From Aliirhizobium wenxiniae (GTDB lineage: Bacteria > Pseudomonadota > Alphaproteobacteria > Rhizobiales > Rhizobiaceae): a DNA stretch of 64,000 nt. Shown in pieces: positions 16,656 to 25,305 of the stretch; positions within the stretch are counted from its first letter, which is position 1; each line of letters starts with the position of its first letter. The translations under genes were made by a program, and so were the position numbers. The stretch is taken from assembly GCF_019511445.1 (NCBI RefSeq), contig NZ_JAEUAN010000001.1:248001-312000 (forward strand). Reading direction: 5' to 3'. The notes under the pieces are model-generated. The model saw nothing but the letters and a program-made list of their open reading frames with translations. It had not been told where the DNA came from and did no database searches.

Positions 16656-17615
16656 TTATGCTGAAGCCGATCGCACATTGCCGCCGCAAAGGATCGTGGC
16701 GACGGTTTTGCCCTTGAGGCCGCTGCCGTGCTCGATCAGGCCCGCAAGGCCGGCTACTCCCGCCTCTTCGACGACGAGGCCGTAATGGGCGAGGCAGAAC
16801 TCGCGTGCCTTGCGGATGGCTTCCTCGCTCACCGCCCAGACGTCATCGACAGTGGTCTTCATGCAGTCGAGTGCATAGGGCACGCATTCGCGTACGGCGA
16901 TGCCATCGGCAGCGGTGCCTGCGGTGTCGGTGGAGATCAATTGGCCGGTTTCCCATGAGTGTTTCATGGCCGGCGCGTTGGCTGCGACGACCCCTATCAC
17001 TTTGCAGTCGGGAGCTTTGGCCCTGACCCATGTGCCGATGCCGGTGAGCAGCGCGCCATTGCCGAGAGGAACGATGATGGCATCAAGGGAGATGCCGTCT
17101 CTGTCCAGGCGCTCGGTGATTTCGAGCGCGATCGTGCCGGCGCCTTCGGCGATGGCGCGCAGGGCGCCGTCTTCGACAAAGGGGCAGTGGTTGATCTCGG
17201 CATAAGCCCGGGCGGCTGCCTTGGCGTCGTCGAAATCATCTCCTTCGAGCCGCACCTCTGCACCGAGCCTTCGCATCGCCTCCACCTTGCCGGGATTGGC
17301 CGAGGTTGCCGAGAAGATCATGACCTTTCGTCCTCGGGCGCGGCCGGCATAGGCGAGGCCCTGGCCGAAATTTCCGGCGGATGCGGAAACGACCGGGTGA
17401 TCGCCCGGCTCTTCGTTCTGCATCCACCAATCGGTGCCGCGGCCCTTGAAGGAGCGGATCGGGTTCAGCGTTTCCACCTTGGCGAAAAGCCGCAGGCCGA
17501 GTTCGGCATTGGTGGTCTGCTGTTCGATCAGCGGACTGTTGGTGAAAACCGGATCAATGGCGCGGGAGGCGGCCAGAATGCCGTCGGCGGATGGGGCGGG
17601 CTGTTCGTGAGTCAT
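16656..17615 (-). CDS. PLP-dependent threonine dehydratase-like lyase
   Basis: The 319-residue protein belongs to the fold-type II (tryptophan synthase beta) PLP enzymes. The PLP lysine is in NPIRSFKGRG, the substrate loop in VSASAGNFGQGLA, and the phosphate-binding glycines in VPLGNGALLTGIG. This pattern fits threonine/serine dehydratases and related lyases; there is no C-terminal ACT domain, so it would not show isoleucine feedback like IlvA. The exact amino-acid substrate is unknown. It is transcribed divergently from an Lrp-type regulator whose 83-base shared promoter region suggests control by that protein. Confidence 0.8.
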   Translation of the reverse strand: MTHEQPAPSADGILAASRAIDPVFTNSPLIEQQTTNAELGLRLFAKVETLNPIRSFKGRGTDWWMQNEEPGDHPVVSASAGNFGQGLAYAGRARGRKVMIFSATSANPGKVEAMRRLGAEVRLEGDDFDDAKAAARAYAEINHCPFVEDGALRAIAEGAGTIALEITERLDRDGISLDAIIVPLGNGALLTGIGTWVRAKAPDCKVIGVVAANAPAMKHSWETGQLISTDTAGTAADGIAVRECVPYALDCMKTTVDDVWAVSEEAIRKAREFCLAHYGLVVEEAGVAGLAGLIEHGSGLKGKTVATILCGGNVRSASA

Positions 17616-17698
17616 TTCAACAGCATGGCAATGAAAAGCTGGTGTTATTCCTGAATATATCGGACTATGCGGAAAAATCTCCCGATTAGTGATTTCAA

Positions 17699-18175
17699 AT
17701 GGGAAATTTACCCGTGACCCTGACCAAGGCGGACCGCAATATACTCAAGCTGATGCAGCAGGATGCGACCATTACGCTGAGCGAGCTTGCCGAGAGGGTG
17801 GGGCTGTCGCCATCCTCGGCACAAAGGCGGCTGCAGAAGCTGCGTGACGACAGGGTGATCCTGCGCGATGTTTCTATTGTCCATCCGAAGAAAGTCGGCG
17901 GCGCGGTCTCGATGCTGGTCGAGGTGGAACTGGAGCGCGACCGGCCCGAGCTTTTACCGCCATTTCAGCGCTGGGTGGCGGAAACACCGGAGGTTCAGGA
18001 AGCTTGGGGCACATCCGGGCGAGGGGATTATACGTTGGTGATCCTGGCGCAATCGGTCGATCATTTCGATGCCTTGGCCGACCGGATGATGGAGCTCAAT
18101 CCGAATATCCGCAAATTCACGACAAGCGTGGTGCTGAAGACGTTGAAACGTGGACTAGTCGTGCCGGTGGAGTGA
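17699..18175 (+). CDS. Lrp/AsnC-family transcriptional regulator
   Basis: The 158-residue protein has an N-terminal winged helix (LTKADRNILKLMQQDATITLSELAERVGLSPSSAQRRLQKLRDDRVI) and a C-terminal RAM/AsnC effector domain (ETPEVQEAWGTSGRGDYTLVI). Such proteins sense amino acids and usually regulate the neighbouring divergent gene, here the PLP lyase at 16656. The ATG at 17699 is used; a GTG six codons in is an alternative. I found no clear palindromic operator in the intergenic region. Confidence 0.9.
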   Translation: MGNLPVTLTKADRNILKLMQQDATITLSELAERVGLSPSSAQRRLQKLRDDRVILRDVSIVHPKKVGGAVSMLVEVELERDRPELLPPFQRWVAETPEVQEAWGTSGRGDYTLVILAQSVDHFDALADRMMELNPNIRKFTTSVVLKTLKRGLVVPVE

Positions 18176-18235
18176 GGGGCGGCGGCGTTAATCCTATGGC
18201 CGAATGGTCGTTGCCTCATTCGGGGACTGCGGAAT

Positions 18236-18658
18236 ATGCTTCTTCGCATGAACGCGAAACAGTTATCGGGTCCGATCATCATCTTCGATGCGGAATGTAT
18301 TTTATGCTCGGCCAATGCGCAGTTCGTGCTCGCCCACGACCATGCACGTCGGTTTCACCTTGCATCGATGCAGGGCGAGGTTGGTGCCGCACTTTACAGG
18401 CGTCTCGGCATCGATCCGGCCAATCCCGAGACGATGATCGTGGTTGAGGGTGATGCGGTCCTTAAGGACAGCGATGCGGTTCTGGCGATATATGGCGGGC
18501 TCGGTTGGCCGTGGAAGGCCGCTCTCCTGTTTCGGTTTGTGCCGCGTTTCCTGCGCGATCCACTCTATCGCTTTATTGCCCGCAACCGTTACCGCATCTT
18601 CGGGCGACGGGAGGCGTGCTGGGTGCCTGCTCCCGACCATGCAGATCGTGTGCTGTGA
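18236..18658 (+). CDS. DCC-family thiol-disulfide oxidoreductase-like protein (DUF393)
   Basis: The 140-residue product contains the DCC motif: FDAECILCSANAQFV gives the DxxCxxC signature near the N-terminus, and later YRRLGIDPANPETMIVVEGD and RYRIFGRREACWVP follow the family pattern. DCC proteins are predicted thioredoxin-fold redox proteins; substrates are unknown. Its stop codon overlaps the GTG start of the next gene (GTGA), so the two are coupled. Two ATGs (18236 and 18248) are possible starts. Confidence 0.83.
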   Translation: MLLRMNAKQLSGPIIIFDAECILCSANAQFVLAHDHARRFHLASMQGEVGAALYRRLGIDPANPETMIVVEGDAVLKDSDAVLAIYGGLGWPWKAALLFRFVPRFLRDPLYRFIARNRYRIFGRREACWVPAPDHADRVL

Positions 18659-20277
18659 AGACGGTTCTCATCCTCGGCGGTTATGGCGGGTTCGGCGCCA
18701 GGCTATCACGGCGTCTGGCCAAGGATGGCTGGTGCGTGCTGGTTGCGGGCCGCAACGCCGAGGCCGCAAGGCAGTTCGCGGCCGGCGTGCCGAATGCCAG
18801 GCCTCTGGTTGCCGATCGCAACTGCGACCTTCACGCGATACTCGAGGCGAACCGTCCCCTGCTGCTGATCGATGCTGCTGGGCCGTTTCAGGGTAGTTCC
18901 TATCATGTCGCGGAGGCCTGTATCGCTTGCGGTATCCATTACATCGATCTTGCCGATGCGCGGGATTTCGTCACGGGTATTGCGGCGCTTGACGATCGGG
19001 CGCGCGCAAACGGGATTGTCGTCCTGTCCGGGGCTTCCAGCGTGCCGGCCATGTCCGGTGCGGTAATTGCCGAACTCGGTCGCGACATGGAAGAGGTTTT
19101 CGGTGTCTCCATGTCGATCAGCGCCTCAAGCCGTGCGACGGCGGGAGCTTCGGTTGCAGCCGCTATTCTGAGCTATGTCGGAAGGCCGGTGCGGTTGTGG
19201 CGCGGCCGCCGCTGGGTCGATGAGACCGGGTGGCAGAGATTGAAACGCGTGCGGTATCACGTCGTGGGAAGGCCGAGCATTACACGACTTGTGGCATTGG
19301 CTGATGTGCCGGACCACGATCTCGTGCCTGAGGGGATAGGAGGGCGCCCGGCTGCCATCTTTCGGGCGGGACCGGAGTTTTCCTTTCAGCTTCTGGCGCT
19401 CTGGCTTTTCAGCTGGCCGGTGAAGTGGGGATGGCTTTGCTCACTCTCTTCTCTTGCTCAATGGCTTCTGCCCCTGCAGGGGCTTGGCGCGCGGTTCGGG
19501 ACGGATCGTTCCGCGATGAAGATCGAGGTCAAGGGCAGGGCAGGCGGAACTTTTGTGGCTCGGCGATGGACGCTGATCGCGGAGGACGGGCATGGGCCGG
19601 AAATTCCCACCATGGCTGCACACTTGCTGGCGAATGCGTTGGCGGAAGGGAAAATAGCGGCCGGATCCAGACCGGCTGCGGGTGAACTTCTGCTGGATGA
19701 TTTCGCGTCACAGTTTGATGCGCTTTCGATCCATCGAGAGGTCACGTCGGAAATCTACGAGCCGCTATACTGGCGGGTCATGGGGGCGGCTTTTGATAGA
19801 CTTCCGCGGCCGGTGCGTGAGATGCATGCGGTGTTCGGTGATGCGGGGGCCAAAGGAACGGCAACGGTGACGCGTGGGCATTCGCCGCCGGCGCGGCTGG
19901 TTGCTGCGATCATGGGGTTCCCGCCGGAAGGGGAGCATGATGTGCATGTTTCCTTCGAGGAGGAGGGCGGTATCGAGCGCTGGACGCGGGATTTTGGCGG
20001 GCATGTGTTTAAGAGCGATTTGCGCCAAACGGGGCGCAATCTCGTCGAACGCTTCGGGCCAATGCGGTTCTTCTTCGACTTGCCTGCGGACGAAGCCGGG
20101 CTGACGATGGTGATGCGTAAATGGTCGATCTTCGGCGTGCCCATGCCGCTCATTCTGGCGCCACGCAGCGAGGCACGGGAATGGGGAGAGGGCGATGACT
20201 TCTGTTTCGATGTACCGATCACCCTGCCATTGATCGGTGACGTGATCCACTACAGAGGGCGGCTTCGCCGTATCTGA
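18655..20277 (+). CDS. Saccharopine dehydrogenase-like protein fused to DUF4166
   Basis: The 540-residue protein starts with a Rossmann motif (TVLILGGYGGFGARLSRRLAKDG) and a saccharopine-dehydrogenase-like N-terminal domain (DAAGPFQGSSYHVAEACIACGIHYIDLAD). The C-terminal 190 residues (from about LYWRVMGAAFDRLPRPVREMH) match the DUF4166 layout, with HVSFEEEGGIERWTRDFGG. The substrate is not known; proteins like this are annotated as NAD(P)-binding oxidoreductases. I start it at the GTG at 18655, directly before KTVLILGG and overlapping the DCC gene stop; the frame from 18505 would overlap that gene by 150 bases. The pairing with a redox DCC protein may be functional. Confidence 0.8.
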   Translation: MKTVLILGGYGGFGARLSRRLAKDGWCVLVAGRNAEAARQFAAGVPNARPLVADRNCDLHAILEANRPLLLIDAAGPFQGSSYHVAEACIACGIHYIDLADARDFVTGIAALDDRARANGIVVLSGASSVPAMSGAVIAELGRDMEEVFGVSMSISASSRATAGASVAAAILSYVGRPVRLWRGRRWVDETGWQRLKRVRYHVVGRPSITRLVALADVPDHDLVPEGIGGRPAAIFRAGPEFSFQLLALWLFSWPVKWGWLCSLSSLAQWLLPLQGLGARFGTDRSAMKIEVKGRAGGTFVARRWTLIAEDGHGPEIPTMAAHLLANALAEGKIAAGSRPAAGELLLDDFASQFDALSIHREVTSEIYEPLYWRVMGAAFDRLPRPVREMHAVFGDAGAKGTATVTRGHSPPARLVAAIMGFPPEGEHDVHVSFEEEGGIERWTRDFGGHVFKSDLRQTGRNLVERFGPMRFFFDLPADEAGLTMVMRKWSIFGVPMPLILAPRSEAREWGEGDDFCFDVPITLPLIGDVIHYRGRLRRI

Positions 20278-20294
20278 TCGGCCGGAAAGCAAAA

Positions 20295-20315
20295 CGGGCG
20301 CCTTTCGAGCGCCCG
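20295..20315 (-). terminator. Terminator of the branched-chain amino-acid binding protein gene
   Basis: Arms cgggcgc and gcgcccg enclose a 7-base loop. On the minus strand the stem is followed by TTTTGC. It lies 24 bases after the stop codon at 20339 and can also catch read-through from the converging rightward gene. Confidence 0.8.
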
Positions 20316-20338
20316 CCACGTGTTTGTTTCGAAGCCGA

Positions 20339-21454
20339 TTATTCGGCGGCGACGATCTTGCCGTTTTCCCACTTGTAGAGCGAGAAGCTCTGCGAGGTGA
20401 GGTCGCCGGTTTCGCCGTAGGTGAGCTGACCGATGGCGGTCGGGATGGCCGAGCCGTCCTTCAGGGCTGCGGTCACGGCTTCTGCGTCTTCGGCGGTCTT
20501 GGCCTTCTCGATGCCGGCCGCGATGACCTGGACTGCGGCATAGGCATTCAGCGTGAAGGCTTCGGCCGGGATGTTCTTGGCGGCGAGCGAATCTGCTGCT
20601 GCCTTCGAATCCGGGCTCTTCAGGGCGTCGGATGCGTTGGTGAACAGCGTGCCGGCTGCCGCTTCGCTGCCGATCGTCCAGTATTCGGAGTTCGACAGGC
20701 CGTCGCCGCCGATGATCTGGGCGTTGAGCGCGAGGTCACGCAGCTGGCGGGCCATCAGGCCGCCTTCCGGGTGATAGCCACCGAAATAGATCACATCGAC
20801 CTTTTCCGACTTCAGACGGGCGGTGAGTGCGCCAAAATCCTTGTCGCCGGGGGTGATGGCGTCGTTGACGACTTCGGTGATGCCGCCGGCATTCAGGGTC
20901 GCCTTGAAGGCGTCTGCGAGGCCCTTACCGTAGGCGCCCTTGTCGTTGATGATGGCGATGCGCTTGTCCTTGAGCTTTTCAAGAACGTATTTGGCGGCGA
21001 CTTCTGCCTGCTGGTCGTCGCGGCCGCAGGTGCGCAGGACGGTTGCGAGATCACGCTTGGTGAGGTCCGGTGCGGTCGCGGTCGGGGTGACCATGAGGAT
21101 GCCGTTTTCGGCGAGAACGTCGGAAACGGGAATGGAAACGCCCGAGGTGACCGGGCCGACAACGAAGTGAATGCCTTCGCCGACGATCTGGTTGGCGGCG
21201 GAAACGCCCTGCTTCGGTTCACCGGCGTCGTCGGCCAGTTTCAGGACGACCTTTTCGCCGAGAATGCCGCCTGCCTTGTTGATGTCGTCAACGGCCGTCT
21301 GGGCGCCATTCTTGACCTGATCACCATAGGCTGCGACCGGGCCGGTCAGCGGTGCGATGAGGCCGATGGTGATGTCGGCATGGGCAACCGTTGCTGCGAG
21401 CGGCGCAAAGGCCAGCGAGGCAGCCAGCGCTGCCGTGATTGTCTTCAATGTCAT
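20339..21454 (-). CDS. Branched-chain amino-acid ABC transporter substrate-binding protein
   Basis: The 371-residue protein has a signal peptide ([26 protein letters not shown]) and a periplasmic LIVBP-type binding domain: [36 protein letters not shown]-like region [13 protein letters not shown], and [17 protein letters not shown]. It resembles LivJ/LivK/BraC and binds leucine, isoleucine, valine or related amino acids. No permease or ATPase genes are adjacent, so it is an orphan that must work with a transporter encoded elsewhere, as is known for LivK in rhizobia. AAGGAG precedes the ATG. Confidence 0.92.
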   Translation of the reverse strand: MTLKTITAALAASLAFAPLAATVAHADITIGLIAPLTGPVAAYGDQVKNGAQTAVDDINKAGGILGEKVVLKLADDAGEPKQGVSAANQIVGEGIHFVVGPVTSGVSIPVSDVLAENGILMVTPTATAPDLTKRDLATVLRTCGRDDQQAEVAAKYVLEKLKDKRIAIINDKGAYGKGLADAFKATLNAGGITEVVNDAITPGDKDFGALTARLKSEKVDVIYFGGYHPEGGLMARQLRDLALNAQIIGGDGLSNSEYWTIGSEAAAGTLFTNASDALKSPDSKAAADSLAAKNIPAEAFTLNAYAAVQVIAAGIEKAKTAEDAEAVTAALKDGSAIPTAIGQLTYGETGDLTSQSFSLYKWENGKIVAAE

Positions 21455-21987
21455 GTCTGTCTCCTTGGGGCATCGGCAGAATTCATTGGCAGGCCTCCCG
21501 GACTGCCGGTCATGATGCCTGGCGCGCCTCGCTGTGAAGACAAAGTTGTCGAGCAGCTATGGCAGCGCAAAACATCGATCTGCACACGTCCATGTTTGGT
21601 TCGTGAAGCGGATGGCAATTTTTGTAGAAATCTTGTGAGTTGCGCGCAAGAAGATAACCGAAACTGCGACATTTCGGTGGGGATATTTCAACGCTTGATC
21701 CTAAGACGATGCGAAGCGGAATCTGCATTTCTGCTGATCAAAGCCCGATCACGTTGGGCAGGACATCGGTGCAAACGGTATCTCTTGGTCAGAGAATAGG
21801 CGGCGCCAATCTCGCTTGAAAAGCATCAGATATCGGCGCTTCAAGGCGCATCGCGATCCTGCGGGAACGCTTGTGCGCTTCAGGTTTTTTTATCGCATCT
21901 CAGTTGCGCAAAGCCGTTGTGCGATATGCTTTAGAAACAAGAGAGCCCGGGGGCTGCCCGGGCATCTTTTAGACCGATCCAATTAGA
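21455..21987. other. 533-base non-coding gap upstream of the amino-acid binding protein
   Basis: I find no convincing gene here. The right end holds the terminator of the NolR-like gene. The left end must carry the promoter of the binding-protein gene. Between them lie a T7 run (about 21885-21891) and short repeated GCGCAT/GCGATA words, which could belong to an untranslated leader or a small RNA ending at the rightward-reading terminator (21945-21963 followed by ATCTTTT), but I see no good promoter for one. Confidence 0.4.
21945..21963. terminator. Hairpin terminator next to the NolR-like gene
   Basis: Arms gcccggg and cccgggc enclose a 5-base loop, 25 bases after the stop codon of the leftward regulator. 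A T-run (ATCTTTT) follows on the plus strand and TCTCTTGTTT on the minus strand, so it may work in both directions. Confidence 0.7.
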
Positions 21988-22308
21988 TCAGGCGGCAGCG
22001 GATGTTTTCCGTTCTGCAGCGATATAGATGTCTTCGAGGCTGTCGAGGATCTTCAGTACCGACTCCGAAGAGCTGGAATAATAGATCGTCTGAGCGTCAC
22101 GACGGGTCTTGACCAGCTTCTGTGCGCGAAGCTTGGAAAGATGCTGGGACAGGGCCGACTGGCTCAAGCCTACGCGCGTCGCCAGTGCCCCCACTGCGAC
22201 CTCTCCCTTTACCAGGCAGCAGAGAATCATCAGCCGCTTGGGGTTGGCCATGGCAGACAGCAGGCCTGCTGCTGCGTTTGAATGTTCAGATAGTGCAACC
22301 TTATCCAT
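21988..22308 (-). CDS. nolR: NolR-like ArsR-family regulator
   Basis: This 106-residue winged-helix protein closely follows the NolR pattern of Sinorhizobium and Rhizobium: AAGLLSAMANPKRLMILCCLVKGEVAVGAL, then VGLSQSALSQHLSKLRAQKLV, then TRRDAQTIYYSSSS. NolR represses nod genes and has wider effects on growth, conjugation and quorum sensing in rhizobia; it lacks metal-binding cysteines of the classic ArsR type. The recognition helix SQSALSQHLSKL appears intact. The name is a family assignment; a non-symbiotic strain could keep the protein for general regulation. The ATG at 22308 follows GAGGTGAAGAG. Confidence 0.78.
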   Translation of the reverse strand: MDKVALSEHSNAAAGLLSAMANPKRLMILCCLVKGEVAVGALATRVGLSQSALSQHLSKLRAQKLVKTRRDAQTIYYSSSSESVLKILDSLEDIYIAAERKTSAAA

Positions 22309-22436
22309 TAGTTCTCTTCACCTCGTCTCCAAAGTGGCCGCGCAATTCACCAAATATTGTTATCCGGTGATGTTAGGCGGCGCAGGCGGAATTTGTACAT
22401 CCCCTAAATTTCGGGTAGTTCGAGCTACATTTTAGT

Positions 22437-23153
22437 TTATTTGCAGATATAATGTATGACGTCTTCCGGCAAGTCTAGTCTGTGCTGAAACTCGTGCCGG
22501 ACGAGTACATCACCCGAAATCAAGTCAATCCCGGCGGGATCGACCAATCCGAATCTCCAATTCTTGTCTCCTAGACCCAGACGTTGCGCAAAACGCGCCG
22601 CCTCGGAGGTCTTTTCGACCAATTCGTTCTGTATTTTCAGCCATGCTGATTCGTCTGCAGCGAGCGGAAAAACCAGGTCCTCGGCGCCTAACGCATAGGC
22701 ACGCCCGAAGCCTCCGTTGAGGGATGCCTGAACGGGAGCAAGCCGATAAAATCTGAAATCAGGAAAATCTACGTAAAGTTGCGCCTTCGAGTGGCGTCTT
22801 AAAAAACGAGCGCGAAGTCTTTGATGCGCCGCGCTATCACGGGAAACGAGTTCGGCCTCGCAGAAAACGGTGATGCGGGCATGCGCCAGCGGATCGCCTT
22901 TTCCCGGTTCGCCAGCAAGCAGCGAGCAGCGGGAATCGTCTTTGAGACCCTTTGTGTGACCTGAGAGCGCTGAAACTAGCACAACGGGGACGCCATCGAG
23001 GTCGATCGCGGTCAAAGCTCGGCTGACGGAAGGAAAGCCTGTCGCCGGATCGAGCACTGCGAGTGACATGTAGCGTGCGCCACGGATCAGCGAACGAGCA
23101 AGCTCGCGTGCCTCATCGTCCGTGGGTCGCAATAACTGGGCCTGTTCGGCCAT
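22437..23153 (-). CDS. HugZ-like heme utilisation / PNPOx-fold protein
   Basis: The 238-residue protein has the split-barrel pyridoxamine-phosphate-oxidase fold of HugZ proteins: ARSLIRGARYMSLAVLDPATGFPSVSRALTAIDLDGVPVVLVSALSGHTKGL, and the later DFPDFRFYRLAPVQASLNGGFGRAY typical of the heme-utilisation group. HugZ enzymes bind and degrade heme to release iron in some bacteria; in others the function is unproven. A C-terminal DUF2470-like part (LDLISG region, GDVLVRHEFQHRLDLPEDV) is present. I see no iron box in its 122-base upstream gap. Confidence 0.8.
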   Translation of the reverse strand: MAEQAQLLRPTDDEARELARSLIRGARYMSLAVLDPATGFPSVSRALTAIDLDGVPVVLVSALSGHTKGLKDDSRCSLLAGEPGKGDPLAHARITVFCEAELVSRDSAAHQRLRARFLRRHSKAQLYVDFPDFRFYRLAPVQASLNGGFGRAYALGAEDLVFPLAADESAWLKIQNELVEKTSEAARFAQRLGLGDKNWRFGLVDPAGIDLISGDVLVRHEFQHRLDLPEDVIHYICK

Positions 23154-23275
23154 CCGTCACTCTCTGGTTGTTTTTCGATTTTGCTTTATTTTTATATCAT
23201 TTAATTCCGCGCCGCAAAAGGGACCTTGCCGCGTCAAGTTTGCGCACCATCTACCAACGGTTAAGAAATAATGGC

Positions 23276-24361
23276 TCAACGGCTGTCGCGCAGCCGATGG
23301 CGCGTAAGCCCCTTGACGACATCGTCCGCCGTAACGGAGCCGACGATGCTGCCATTGTCGACAATGGCAATGGCGCCGCGCTGGCGGGCAAGTCCATCCA
23401 TGATGTCAACCAGAGGTGTATCCGGTGATGCCGAAGCGGAGACCGGTGTTGCGCTCGTGGCGGCGGAGATGCCCTTCGTCATGATGTCGCCCGCTGTCAG
23501 CATGCTGATCGGGTTCATGTGGCGGACGAAATCGGCGACATAGTCATCTGCCGGATCACGGACGATTTCCTGCGGCGTGCCGCATTGGATAATCTGTCCG
23601 CCTTCCATGATGGCGATACGGTTGCCGATGCGGAAGGCTTCATCGAGATCGTGGCTGACGAAGAGGATCGTCTTTTTCAGCCGGTGCTGGAATTCCAGCA
23701 GTTCATCCTGCAGCTTGGTGCGGATCAATGGATCGAGGGCGGAAAAGGGTTCGTCCATCAACAGGATGGGCGCGCCGGTGGCGAAGGCCCGCGCGAGGCC
23801 TACGCGTTGCTGCATGCCGCCCGAAAGCTCGCCGACGCGCCTGCCCGCCCATTGGCTGAGGCCGACAAGTTCGAGTTGTTCGCGGATGCGGCTCTGGCGT
23901 TCCTTTTCAGTGACGCCTGCAAGTTCGAGACCAAAGCCGACATTTTCTGCCACCGACCGCCAGGGGAGGAGGGCGAATTGCTGGAAGACCATGGAAACGG
24001 TGTGCATGCGCAATTCGCGCAGTGTCCTGGCGCTGGTTCCGTAAGGGTCGACCGGGCCTGCGGGGGTGGCGACGCTGACGCTGCCGCGGACCACCGGCGC
24101 AAGACCGTTTACGGCGCGCAGAAGCGTGGATTTTCCCGAGCCGGACAGTCCCATCAGGACGAGGATCTCGCCTTCGCGGACCGATAGCGAGGCATTCGAG
24201 ACGCCGACGACAATGCCGGTCTGAGCGCTGATTTCGTCGCGGCTTCTGCCGTTATCGAGCAAGGGCAGGGCGGCATTCGGCTCCTTGCCGAAAACGATAT
24301 CGACATTGCGGAATGTCACGCAGTCCCTGGTCTCGTGCTCGGTGGGGAAGGGGCCGGTCAT
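23276..24361 (-). CDS. choV: Choline/betaine ABC transporter ATP-binding protein
   Basis: The 361-residue ATPase has Walker A GLSGSGKST, signature LSGGMQQRVGLARAF, Walker B ILLMDEPFSALDP and the switch His in FVSHDLDEA. A C-terminal CBS-type region (AGDIMTKGISAATSATPV, IVDNGSIVGSVTADDVVKGL) marks the ProV/ChoV/OpuA group, where it can serve osmotic or nucleotide sensing. The ATG at 24361 overlaps the permease stop by four bases. It is the last gene of choXWV and energises uptake of choline for glycine betaine synthesis or catabolism. Confidence 0.9.
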   Translation of the reverse strand: MTGPFPTEHETRDCVTFRNVDIVFGKEPNAALPLLDNGRSRDEISAQTGIVVGVSNASLSVREGEILVLMGLSGSGKSTLLRAVNGLAPVVRGSVSVATPAGPVDPYGTSARTLRELRMHTVSMVFQQFALLPWRSVAENVGFGLELAGVTEKERQSRIREQLELVGLSQWAGRRVGELSGGMQQRVGLARAFATGAPILLMDEPFSALDPLIRTKLQDELLEFQHRLKKTILFVSHDLDEAFRIGNRIAIMEGGQIIQCGTPQEIVRDPADDYVADFVRHMNPISMLTAGDIMTKGISAATSATPVSASASPDTPLVDIMDGLARQRGAIAIVDNGSIVGSVTADDVVKGLTRHRLRDSR

Positions 24362-25218
24362 GGCGCATCTCCGTTTCGGCTCTTGAACAGGCGATCGAGG
24401 ATGATGGCAAGGATGACGATGCACAGCCCCGCTTCGAAGCCGCGGGCGATGTTGACGGTGTTGAGTGCCCGGACCACCGGCACGCCAAGGCCGTTTGCAC
24501 CGACAAGTGCAGAGATGACGACCATGGATAGCGACAACATGATGGTCTGGGTCAGACCGGCCATGATCTGCGGCATTGCATAGGGAAGCTCGACCTTGCG
24601 CAGGACCTGGGCTGAGGTGGCGCCGAAGGCGACGGCTGCTTCGGTGAGTGCGCTCGGGGTGGAGATGATGCCGAGGCGTGTGAGGCGGATCGGGGCCGGG
24701 ATGGCGAAGATCACGGTTGCAATCAGGCCCGGGACCATGCCGAGGCCGAACAGGATGAGCGCCGGGATCAGATAGACGAAGGTGGGGATGGTCTGCATCA
24801 GATCGAGGACGGGGCGCATGCCCTGATAGATCCATTCGCGCCTTGCCGCCGCGATGCCAAGCGGTATGCCGATTGCCATGCTGACCACGGTAGCCGCCAG
24901 CACGAGCGCCAGCGTTTCTGTCGTCTCTTTCCAGTAGCCCAGATTGTAGATCAGCAGCAGCCCGAGACAGGTGAAGGCGGTGACGCCGATGGAGCGGCGA
25001 AGGCCGTAGGCGAGAGCCGTGAAGAGCGCAATGAGCAGGAAGGGGTTCGGATATTGCAGAACCGCCAGAAGCGCATCTATGACCTTGGACAGGACATGCG
25101 ACAGCCAGTCGAAAAACCAGCTTGCATTGGTCGTCAGCCAGTCGACGGCGTTTTTCGCCCAGTTGCCGAGGCGAAGTTTTCCACTCGAATCGACGAGCCA
25201 GTCGGGTAGCCAGTTCAC
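24358..25218 (-). CDS. choW: Choline/betaine ABC transporter permease
   Basis: The protein (about 286 residues) has six or more membrane helices (for example FLLIALFTALAYGL, ALVLAATVVSMAIGIPLGI, MVPGLIATVIFAIPAPIRLTRLG) and the EAA loop EAAVAFGATSAQVLRKVELPYAMPQIMAGL that docks to the ATPase. It forms the membrane channel of the choXWV transporter. Both possible starts are GTG. I prefer 25218 because GAGGTGG lies eight bases upstream; the GTG at 25230 would lie inside that ribosome site. Confidence 0.87.
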   Translation of the reverse strand: MNWLPDWLVDSSGKLRLGNWAKNAVDWLTTNASWFFDWLSHVLSKVIDALLAVLQYPNPFLLIALFTALAYGLRRSIGVTAFTCLGLLLIYNLGYWKETTETLALVLAATVVSMAIGIPLGIAAARREWIYQGMRPVLDLMQTIPTFVYLIPALILFGLGMVPGLIATVIFAIPAPIRLTRLGIISTPSALTEAAVAFGATSAQVLRKVELPYAMPQIMAGLTQTIMLSLSMVVISALVGANGLGVPVVRALNTVNIARGFEAGLCIVILAIILDRLFKSRNGDAP

Positions 25219-25272
25219 GTCCGGTACCACCTCACTATATCAAAAAGGTCAGGATCAAAAAGATCGAGAGAA

Positions 25273-25292
25273 AGAGCCGGAAGACCGGCCCT
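25273..25292 (-). other. Intercistronic hairpin between choX and choW
   Basis: Arms agagccgg and ccggccct pair with one G-U and a 4-base AAGA loop; TTTCTCTC follows on the minus strand. Such a leaky terminator or stabilising hairpin after the binding-protein gene commonly keeps binding protein in excess over permease. Confidence 0.6.
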
Positions 25293-25305
25293 TTGACTGT
25301 CGGGA

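Noticed and set aside
14791..16785. A 664-residue plus-strand frame opposite adenine deaminase.
   Set aside because: Shadow of the deaminase, whose metal-binding motifs and ribosome site are on the minus strand.
20324..21799. A 491-residue plus-strand frame opposite the amino-acid binding protein.
   Set aside because: Shadow of a gene with signal peptide and binding-protein motifs; the extension past 21454 has no coding features.
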